Positions 44,641 to 53,290 of a stretch of DNA of 64,000 nt are shown piece after piece (the first letter of the stretch is position 1; each line of letters opens with the position of its first letter). The DNA lies in NCBI RefSeq assembly GCF_905171765.1, contig NC_053390.1, positions 135,114,820 to 135,178,819 of the forward strand. The letters are read 5' to 3'. The notes below the pieces were generated by a model. It did not search any database and had not been told where the DNA came from. It saw nothing but the letters and a program-made list of their open reading frames with translations. Origin of the DNA: Bufo bufo (Eukaryota; Chordata; Amphibia; Anura; Bufonidae). A program made the translations under genes and the position numbers.

Positions 44641-46007
44641 CGACGCCAACTCAAAATTTCCTTGACCCTCCGACCTCCTGCCGAAAGGGCTGCCCAAACC
44701 TCGTTGGTGCCGTGACTCTGAGCCAGACCGCACCGCCTTTCTCTGTCTAAATTGTTAGTCGTACCGGAGCCAACCTACACCGCCATACACCTGATACGCT
44801 TCACCTATTGCATCCAAATAGCAAAACAACACGGAACAACTTTCCAGCGTCTTCTCGCTAGAATTGCGAACACTTGCACCTAATTAGAAAAAGTACGCAG
44901 AATCAATAGATACCGGCGCTTTTCTTCCTCCTCCTTTTTTCCCCCTATCCATATTAAATCTCTCTAAGGGAAGCAAGGAAAAAATTTCTACATACTCCCC
45001 TCTCCAAATTCACTCCCTAAACTCCTGCTTTAAATTAGCCCCCAACTGACCTTTAAAACACGCATATACCTTGCCCTTTGCCCCATCGTCCACCCGCAGT
45101 CTATCCTCTTACCCGCCGACCTGCGTCTGCACCGCCATGGACGACCCTGCACTACTAACTTACCCCCCCAGATTCACCCTGTCGACGGGCCCTGCTCCCC
45201 AAGCTGGTAGCGGCGACCCTCCACTAGCCCCTGGGCCCACCAACCACCCCGCCAAGCCCCCCAAAAGATGGCCTAGACCCCTTCCCAGCTCCCAAGGACT
45301 TGCCCTCCCTGACGCCCCCAGAACAGCTAAGAAGACATAAAATAGGGCCCCATGATATCTCACCAGGCTGCAAGGGCACTGTGAAACCCGCCGCCGTAGG
45401 TCCTGAGTTCCGCTTCTCCTGGTCGCCAGCGTCACCACTCTTGGATATTGTTGCTGTGCCATCCCTGAAGTCAGGAATCTAGGACTCGTCTCTCCTGTAA
45501 GTACTGGATCCACTCCCCAAAATGGCTCCTGCCATGTGGGGGGCATGTCCTTCCTCCTCTTCCACCACCACTTTGCTAGGCCTGTGCATCTCACCTGCCA
45601 GCTCCTGCACAACCTGTACCCCACCGATTTGCTGCTCCCGCCAAGCGGACCTCCCAGAGGGGGGAAGCCTGGGCCGGTCTACAGATCCTGGTCCTGTTCC
45701 TGATGAACTTGCCGCCGAGAGTGGGGGAGGTAACTCCCCGCTCTGCTCTGGGTCCCGCCGCATATCTGGATTCCTACCACGGCTGTAGCGGCTAACCATT
45801 GCCTGCCGCACCGTTCCCCGCCGTGGAGGGTCCCCGGAGGGCGCCAGACCCTGGGAGTAACTTCAGGGCTCAAGCGTGCCGGCTGTTGAACCCGCCGCGG
45901 CCGTCTATCCCGTACTTCAGGGACCGCATCACATGCTCCCTGAGCCAACATGGCCCCCGCGCCTCTGCCTCCTTCCGGAACCTGGCTAGCAGCTCCTCCA
46001 CGGACAT
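44570..46007 (-). pseudogene. Ngaro gag relic
   Basis: A start at 46005-46007 gives MSVEELLARFRKEAEARGP and LREHVMRSLKYGIDGRGG. Frames then shift through a Pro/Ser/Gly-rich stretch (45811-45480 and others). The better conserved part lies around 44900-44650: SVLFCYLDAIGEAYQVYGGV and GWLRYD, a stop, then RQRKAVRSGSESRHQRG and the CCCH finger CFLFNKGNCNIGGSCK. It has multiple stops. The nucleic-acid-binding CCCH finger near the gag end is usual in this group. Confidence 0.65.
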
Positions 46008-46299
46008 GGTGAGTTACCGGCGTTTGCCTGGCTGATTCTTTAAAATGGCACTTCTTCACTCCCCCTACCCCCCTTTTAAAGCCTTATAACCCCTTCCCTG
46101 TTAACTTAGCTACCCCCTCCCCTTCACTACCTTCTGGCCCAATGAACCCTCTAACTACCTCCCCTCACCTCCCCTACCTCCCCTCACTGACCATAACATT
46201 GTCATAATGGCCTCCCCTTATGCTTTGCCTTAGTCCAGCCACACTGGAGATGTGGCGCAGCCAATGTCGCTGTCTGAAGCGGCCCTTACTATTGGATGT

Positions 46300-46560
46300 G
46301 GTAAAAATAGATATGCTGCTACACACAACAGTCCTTAAATGGACTTTTGAGTCTGTAAAGTTTTAGATATTTAGCGCAGTTTGCACTAAAAATAGATATT
46401 GCTGCTGCCACACACAACAATAGTCCTTAAAAGGACTTTTTGGTATGTTAAGTTTTAGCAATTTAGCGCAGGTTGCACTAAAATATATATATTACTGCTG
46501 CCACACACAACAATAGTCCTTAAAAAGACTTTTGGGTCTCTGAAAGGTTTTTCTAATAAA
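46300..46560. repeat. ~90-bp array near the right end of hAT E
   Basis: acacacaaca starts at 46321, 46410 and 46503. Each is followed by gtccttaaa-ggacttttg and then agcgcag-ttgcactaaaa. There are about three units. The position matches the 5' leader arrays of copies A and C, supporting that this is the 5' end of the outer hAT. Confidence 0.75.
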
Positions 46561-46886
46561 TATATTCGTATATAACTCCCTACACTGTCTGTCCCTTCCT
46601 CAGCACAGCTCTCCCTGACTAAGAGCCGAACACACGTCATCGGGTGCTATAGCTAATCACAGTAATCGGGTCGGGTGCCAGCTAATCACAGTAATGCCAG
46701 TAACCAACATGGCTACGGCATTATAGTGAGGGCAGTATTTACCTGCATGTTTACTAGCTGCGTAGCAGCCAAGAAACGTGCGGGGAGGAGACTCGAGCAT
46801 TGCGAATACCGCCATGTGCCGAGCATCGAGATGCTCGTGCCAAACTGGTGTTCAGTTGAGCATGCTCGATCAACACTAATAAAGGG

Positions 46887-47732
46887 CAACAATGAGTTAA
46901 ATGTTTATATACTGTTCGGATAAATAAAGTGTTTTTCATGTGTACAACAAAATGACCAAAACTTTGCAAAGAACTAGTAAAAATGTAAAAAGAACGTGTC
47001 TTTACTTGTTGAAATCCAGGTCTGTTATAATGCCTTTGGCACCAATTTCTAGATAAACAAGACAAGTCACTGCTCCTGTCTTAACCCTGGTTCAATGCAA
47101 ACAGAATTTGCTGCAAGCTTTTAAAAGCTCTAAAAAGTGTTAGACACTGCTGGGAAAAATTGGTAAATAACCCCAACGGTAAAACTCTCATATTTTACTT
47201 TAAACTTTGTGAACATCCCAGTGGATAATCAATTAAATGGGTTGAAACAAATGTACAGTTGATGCAGCAACACAAAACATCATTTTGTGTTACACTCAAG
47301 AATAAATTATCATATGTAACAATCATTTCACAAAAATGGGTATTATTCATTGTAAAAACTATTATAGCAACTCAATAACTCCCTTTCAGACCCACCAATA
47401 AATGTTACACTCTTGTCTATTGTGATACAGTGTGTTGAAGCACTCAGCAGAGGTGTACCAAGATGTTCTTTCAGTTCTTCTGACCAGTCCGGCATGTCTG
47501 TCAGCTTCTCACTGGCAATCTCATACTACCCAGCACTCAAGGCACATGCAGTATAAAGGGGTAGAGTCCCATCCAGTAAAAAAGACAAGTATTTCAATGA
47601 CACAATTACAAAAAAAAAAAAGCCATAATGAATAGTTACAATAAAAAGTTGCATGTGAAAAAAGTTACATAATTAAATACCAGACTTCTACATATTTTCA
47701 TAAGCATTGATGTTAATTAGTTCTAGGAAATC
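46887..47732. other. No gene seen (AT-rich)
   Basis: Flank of the composite hAT E. Together with 23767-23884 it represents the pre-insertion locus. No coding or repeat-terminal signal. Confidence 0.5.
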
Positions 47733-47740
47733 ATCTAAGC

Positions 47741-49629
47741 CAGGGGTGTCAAACTCAAATTCATCGGGGGCCGCATCAGCAGTTTGGTCACCCTCAAAGG
47801 GCCGGAAAACTTACAGTTACTTGGCTTGGCCCTTGGGGATCTCGGACGCCACTTCCACACTTTGGCCGGGGGCTCGGTGGAGCTGATGAGGTGTTTTATC
47901 CTAATGAGAAAGATTTCATAATAAGTATTTGGAGATAATAGCAGCCCCCAGTAATAACAGCCCCCAGTAATAACAGCCCCTCTGTGCCAGTAATAACAGC
48001 CCCCACCAGTAATAACAGCCCCCTTTGCCAGTAATAACAGCCCCCCCTTTGCCAGTAATAACAGCCCCCCCTTTGCCAGTAATAGCAGCCCCCAGTAATA
48101 ACAGCCCCCAGTAATAACAGCCCCTCTGTGTCAGTAATAACAGCCCCCAGTAATAAGAGCCCCTCTGTGTCAGTAATAACAGCCCCTCTGTGCCAGTAAT
48201 AACAGCCCCTCTGTGCCAGTAATAACAGCCCCCAGTAATAAGAGCCCCTCTGTGTCAGTAATAACAGCCCCTCTGTGCCAGTAATAACAGCCCCTCTGTG
48301 CCAGTAATAACAGCCCCTCTGTGCCAGTAATAACAGCCCCCTTTGTCAGTAATAACAGCCCCCCTTTGCCAGTAATAACAAACAGCCCCCCCTTTGCCAG
48401 TAATAACGGCCCCCGCCAGTAATAACAGCCCCCCCTTTGCCAGTAATAACAGCCCCCCCTTTGCCAGTAATAACAGCCCCCAGTAATAACAGCCCCTGCC
48501 AGTAATAACAGCCCCCTTTGCCAGTAATAACAAACACCCCCCCCCCTTTGCCAGTAATAACAGCCCCCGCCAGTAATAACAGCCCCCCCTTTGCCAGTAA
48601 TAACAGCCCCCGCCAGTAATAACAGCCCCCCCTTTGCCAGTAATAACAGCCCCCGCTTTGCCAGTAATAACAGCCCCCGCCAGTAATAACAGCCCCCGCC
48701 AGTAATAACAGCCCCCCCTTTGCCAGTAATAACAGCCCCCGCCAGTAATAACAGCCCCCCCTTTGCCAGTAATAACAAACAGCCCCCCCTTTGCCAGTAA
48801 TAACAGCCCCCAGTAATAACAGCCCCCGCCAGTAATAAAAGCCCCCCCTTTGCCAGTAATAACAGCCCCCGCCAGTAATAACAGCCCCCGCCAGTAATAA
48901 CAGCCCCCCCTTTGCCAGTAATAACAGCCCCCGCTTTGCCAGTAATAACAGCCCCCTTTGCCAGTAATAACAGCCCCCCCTTTGCCAGTAATAACAGCCC
49001 CCCCTTTGCCAGTAATAACAGCCCCCCCTTTGCCAGTAATAACAGCCCCCGCCAGTAATAACAGCCCCCCCTTTGCCAGTAATAACAAACAGCCCCCCCC
49101 TTTGCCAGTAATAACAGCCCCCGCCAGTAATAACAGCCCCCTCTTTGCCAGTAATAATAAACAGCCCCCCCTTTGCCAGTAATAACAGCCCCCGCCAGTA
49201 AAAGTATTGTACATAATAAAAAAATAAAAAAAAACACATACTTACCTCCATGTCAGTGATGCGATGCAGGCCTCTTCTGGCCTGTGTCCCACGCTGTATA
49301 ACTCAGGCAGCGCGATGACGTCATCGCACCGCATGCGCCGGCCTCTGATAGGCTGCAGACACTAGGCCGGCAGCCTATCAGAGGAAGGGAAAGGGACACG
49401 CCTCTCCCTCCCCTACCGCAGCACAGGCAGGCATCTGTATCGCTGTCCTGAGGACGGCGATACAGATGACTGGAGATGAGCGCTCCCACAATGGAAGCGC
49501 TCATCTCCCTGTGCCCAGCAGCCGCCGCCAGCTCGCTTGCCTGCCGCATATCGGCGGCGGCTGCACGGGCCACATGACGAGGTCTGGCAGGCCGGATTCA
49601 GCCCACGGGCCTTGTGTTTGACACCCGTG
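47741..49629. mobile_element. Non-autonomous hAT-like element with internal simple array
   Basis: Ends caggggtgtcaaactcaa and ttgtgtttgacacccgtg are inverted repeats. Flanks atctaagc and atctagaa match at the first five bases, compatible with a decayed 8-bp TSD. The interior is a ~1.27-kb array (47939-49203) plus a GC-rich right part (49255-49600) with a strong ~20-bp hairpin (49345-49385, cggcctctgataggctgcag with its inverse). No transposase. CAGGGGT ends with 8-bp targets suggest a hAT (Charlie/Ac-like) family, but this is tentative. Confidence 0.65.
47939..49203. repeat. cagtaataacagcccc array
   Basis: About 60 units of 15-27 bp, each with agtaataacagccccc. Variants end in ctttgc, gc or tctgtgc. 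Long minus-strand frames across it (up to 355 codons, Gly/Leu/Tyr-rich) come from the period and the lack of stops and are not genes. Confidence 0.93.
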
Positions 49630-49637
49630 ATCTAGAA

Positions 49638-50108
49638 GTACACCCAGATTGTTTAAGGGATTTTCCCAGTGTCACTTCCCTTAGGACAATCTTCATAATT
49701 TCAATCTTTAATCTTCAGTATTCAACCATACAAAACATAGGCAAACAGAAAAGGGCCTTTCCAAATAAGGTCCCATCAACTTGCAAGACATTTTTCGAGT
49801 CTCCATTTCCTTTCTCATGTGCCAATGAGACACAAAATAGTCTCTTTGCATAAATTTAAAACAGATCCATAAATATTTGATTGGGAAGTCCACTTTGAAA
49901 GTTTACCTCTTCTACCACTCTCTTTTACAACTAAAGAAAAAACATACAGTAGAGACAGTCATAATTAATAGAATAAAATATTGTCCCTAAAAATGGTAAA
50001 GTGCTCATCCAGCCAGCGGGAAAAAACTTAAATAAATAATAAATTATCAAGCCACACAGATAAAGCATATCAAAATCTGTATTTAATCAGTAATGTTAAA
50101 ATTCACAG
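49638..50108. other. No gene seen
   Basis: AT-rich sequence between the hAT-like element and the L1-like 3' end. Confidence 0.5.
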
Positions 50109-50846
50109 GACACGGAATTAAAATTGAGACCGCGACATGCCAAACAGGTGCAGAAGCGACAGGAGAAATTGATGCCTGCCCAGAAGCACCCGATTATAGA
50201 CCTCACGGCCACTGGTGGCGGCTCGGGGGGAGTGATATCGCTGCATTACCTTAGCCTGATGAAGGCCATGCATAAAAAGAATCCGTTACAATTGTTCGGA
50301 AAATGGGAAAAAGATGTACCAGGATTGAAGGAAGATCAATGGGAAAAGGTGCTAGCTGATTTTCCTGATATAGCGGTGAGTGAGGCTCATAGAGTTTCGC
50401 AATTGCTGCTGCTTCACAGGGTATATAGGACTCCGAAAATGTTATATAGAATAGGATTTCGTACTGATGATACATGTCCAAGATGTGGTGCTTCGTTGGC
50501 TGACTTAATACACTTAATGTGGAACTGTCCGCGTCTACGCAGATATTGGAGTGAGGTGGTAGATCTCATTGTGAAGGTTTATAACATTACGATTGAATGT
50601 TCTCCTATTTCATGTATTTTGGGTTATGTTGGGGAAGTGTCAGGATCCAGAGAGGTTAAGCTGGCAATTCAGCGCATTCTATATCAGGCTAGGAAGAGGA
50701 TAGCGTCCTGTTGGATAGCTCAAGATCAACCGGAGTTAAGTGAATTAATAACAACGACACACACCTTGGTGCAACTCGAGAGTTATGTTTATCAAAAGAG
50801 GGGCAATAACAAAAAGTTTAACAAAATATGGTATACATGGATTTAA
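50109..50846 (+). pseudogene. L1-like LINE ORF2, C-terminal 240 residues
   Basis: The frame is open to TAA at 50846 and encodes the end of an L1-clade ORF2: LFGKWEKDVPGLKEDQWEKV, LLLLHRVYRTPKMLYRIGF and the C-terminal cysteine motif CPRCGASLADLIHLMWNCP (CX2CX8HX4C, intact). It then continues to WYTWI. RT and endonuclease are missing because of 5' truncation at about 50109, so no protein of use is made, though no stop lies inside this piece. It is distinct from the L1-like relic at 4190-4975. The 3' UTR likely runs to about 51165. Confidence 0.8.
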
Positions 50847-51165
50847 CACATTCATCTTACTGTTTAGTACAAAGGATTGAGAGTGGAAAGGGGAGTGGAA
50901 GTCATAGGCAATAATAAAGGAAAATGAGTATAAGGTACTTTATTAAGTAATAAGTATGAGCTGATGTGCTTGTGGTTTGAATGTGTACTGGATTGTAATC
51001 TGCAATATGCTGTGGACTTTTTCAGGGATAGACTGCACCTGGACTTTGGGGCTGGGGAAGGGGGGGGGGAGGGTTCAGGGTGGATTTTTGTGTGTTATTA
51101 CTTTTGTTCACATGTAAAAAGAAAAACTAGAGCCCCAACAAAAACTGATTGCAAAAAGGTCAAAT
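50847..51165 (+). other. Probable 3' UTR of the L1-like element
   Basis: Non-coding sequence directly after the ORF2 stop, with a G-rich stretch at 51055-51075 (ggggctggggaagggggggg). G-rich tracts are common in L1 3' UTRs. The 3' end is not certain. Confidence 0.4.
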
Positions 51166-51949
51166 TTGTGTTTTGCACAAATTAATGAGCAGGGGACTGT
51201 GCAAAATAAAAATTGCAAGCTTTACATAGATAAGGCATTTCACTGCCCAATATGCTATGTTCAGCTGGTGCCATCTAAAACAAGCCACAGTGGGTACTAC
51301 TGGGTACGGAAATGCTATAAATGTGGGTGTAAACAGCTGTTTGGATACACTGCAAGGTTCAGAAGGGAAAAAACACCTTTTGGCTTTTGCTGTGCAGATT
51401 TTGATGGATTGGTGCCGTTGCATGTTGTTTTTGACCATTTTTTCTGAAAATTATGTTTTGTTTTTTTCTCAGCAGAGCTATGAGAGCACTTATTTTTTCG
51501 GGATGAGTTATCACTACCACTCTTACTCTTTTGGGGTACATATGACTGATCACTTTTTATTTAGCTTTTTGGAAAACCATATTGTTTTATTATTCTGCCG
51601 ATAAATCTCCTGGGCACCTGTAGAAGGCAGGTCCCGATGCTGTGCAAGGCATTGGGCAGCCTCTGCATGGCATCAGGCTACCTTCTCACCCATCGGGTCC
51701 CCGCCACAGCAGCGCAGGGACCGGATGGGCTCCCTCACCTGCAGCAAACCCCTTCTATGTCGCGGTTAGCGCTGACCGCAGCATAGAAGGGGTTCATGCG
51801 CCAGCATCTGTGTTTTCACTGATGCCGGCGCATACAGCAGGAGTCCGGCTAACGGGAATAACCGGTCCCCTACAGCTGATGGGGCGGGTGCAGATCCTGC
51901 ACCTGCCTGATCAGCGGCAGGCCATCATAGCACGGCACTGGGCGGCCAG
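51166..51949. repeat. Unassigned interspersed repeat abutting hAT C
   Basis: AT-rich first half, then GC-rich sequence with hairpins (accccttctatg...catagaaggggtt at 51748-51795; cgatgggc-type inverted pairs at 51690-51730; ctgatc-gatcag). The style resembles the hairpin strings of P1, P2 and P5, but I find no termini. Homology between hAT C and hAT D stops at 51949, at the boundary with this block. Confidence 0.4.
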
Positions 51950-52049
51950 TGCAAAAGGCAGCAAAATGTAGTTAAATCCCCTGCAAACAAATGTGGATAG
52001 GGAAATTAATAAGAATAAAAATAAAATAAATAAAAATCAACCAATATCA

Positions 52050-53180
52050 ATTGGAGAGAGGTCCCATAGCAGAGAATCTGGCTTCATGTCAGCAGAGAAT
52101 CAGTCTTCATGTCATAGCAGAGAATCAGGCTTCACGTCACCCAACACTGGAACAGTCCATTGTCAGATATTTAGGCCCCGGCACCCAGGCAGAGGAGAGA
52201 GGTCCCATAACATAGAATCTGGCTTCATGTCAGCAGAGAATCAGTCTTCATGTCATAGCAGAGAATCAGGCTTCACGTCACCCAACACTGGAACAGTCCA
52301 TTGTCAGATATTTAGGCCCCGGCACCCAGGCAGAGGAGAGAGGTCCCATAGCAGAGAATCTGGCTTCATGTCAGCAGAGAATCAGTCTTCATGTCATAGC
52401 AGAGAATCAGGCTTCACGTCACCCACCACTGGAACAGTCCATTGTCAGATATTTAGGCCCCGGCACCCAAGCAGAGGAGAGAGGTCCCATAACAGAGATT
52501 CAGGCTTCATGTCAGCAGAGAATCAGTCTTCATGTCATAGCAGAGAATCATGCTTCATGTCACCCAACATTGGAACAGTCCATTGTCATATAATTTAGGC
52601 CCCAGCACCCAGACAGAGGAGAGAGGTCCCATAACATAGAATCTGGCTTCATGTCAGCAGAGAATCAGTCTTCATGTCATAGCAGAGAATCATGCTTCAC
52701 GTCACCCACCACTGGAACAGTCCATTGTCAGATATTTAGGCCCAGGCACCCAGGCAGAGGAGAGAGGTCCCATAGCAGAGAATCTGGCTTCATGTCAGCA
52801 GAGAATCAGTCTTCACGTTACCCACCACTGGAACAGTCCATTGTCAGATATTTAGGCCCCGGCACCCAGGCAGCGGAGAGAGGTCCTATAACAGAGATTC
52901 AGGCTTCATGTCAGCAGAGAATCAGTCTTCATGTCATAGCAGAGAACCATGCTTCACGTCACCCAACATTGGAACAGTCCATTGTCATATAATTTAGGCC
53001 CCGGCACCCAGACAGAGGAGAGAGGTCCCATAACAGAGATTCAGGCTTCATGTCAGCGACTCAGCAGAGAATCAGTCTTCATGTCATAGCAGAGAATCAG
53101 GCTTCATGTCACCCACCACTGGAACAGGCCACTGTCAGATATTTTTAGGCCCCGGCACCCAGACAGAGGAGAGGTTAATT
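52050..53180. repeat. 141-bp minisatellite 3' of the hAT C transposase
   Basis: ggtcccata-type starts at 52060, 52201, 52342, 52483, 52625, 52766, 52882 and 53024 give periods of 141, 141, 141, 142, 141, 116 and 142 bp. Each unit holds three copies of a ~24-bp motif (gcagagaatc-ggcttcatgtca) and the stretch tttaggccccggcacccag. The 116-bp unit has two. Related, on the opposite strand, to the 93-bp units of hAT D, which have one. Frames through it (such as 51993-52598) are artefacts. Confidence 0.93.
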
Positions 53181-53290
53181 CAACTTTAGGTTGCCCCGCA
53201 ATATAATGGTAAAATGAAAAGAAAAATAGGATTGAATGAGGAAGTGCCCTGGAGTACAATAATATATGGTTAAGGGGAGGTAGTTATTGT

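Larger units (their letters stand above)
31140..46060 (-). mobile_element. Ngaro/DIRS-type tyrosine-recombinase retrotransposon, split by hAT A
   Basis: Minus-strand order is gag (from 46007), a gag-RNase H junction (about 44570), tyrosine recombinase (44408-43911, then 32229-31790) and an SGNH-type hydrolase (to 31140). Gag, RNase H/tyrosine recombinase and an extra SGNH hydrolase domain are the published layout of vertebrate Ngaro elements. hAT A (32230-43910) lies in the recombinase gene with TSD ctcactaa. The reverse transcriptase is deleted. Split direct repeats or LTRs cannot be located, so the ends are approximate. CT-rich DNA at 46060-46220 may hold part of the 5' repeat. Confidence 0.8.
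23893..46878 (-). mobile_element. Composite hAT element E (23.0 kb) holding a nest of other elements
   Basis: The left end tagtgttgatcgagca and the right end tgctcgatcaacacta are perfect inverted repeats. They are flanked by identical 8-bp sequences, ataaaggg at 23885-23892 and 46879-46886, the TSD size of hAT. Subterminal DNA on both sides repeats GCTCGGG/GAGCATGCTC motifs. The minus-strand transposase relic at 29103-30490 and the array at 27915-28945 fit its 3' half. A ~90-bp array at 46300-46560 fits its 5' leader. In between sit P5, a Tc1 copy, fused MITEs, Ngaro, hAT A and hAT B. The N-terminal half of the transposase is missing. The original element was probably a few kilobases long. 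Confidence 0.85.

Noticed and set aside
48170..49251. Long minus-strand frames rich in Gly, Leu, Tyr (up to 355 codons), collagen- or silk-like in look
   Set aside because: They are translations of the agtaataacagccccc array in three overlapping frames at once. No start context or domain.
51993..52992. 201- and 113-codon frames
   Set aside because: They fall in the 141-bp array of hAT C. Same artefact.
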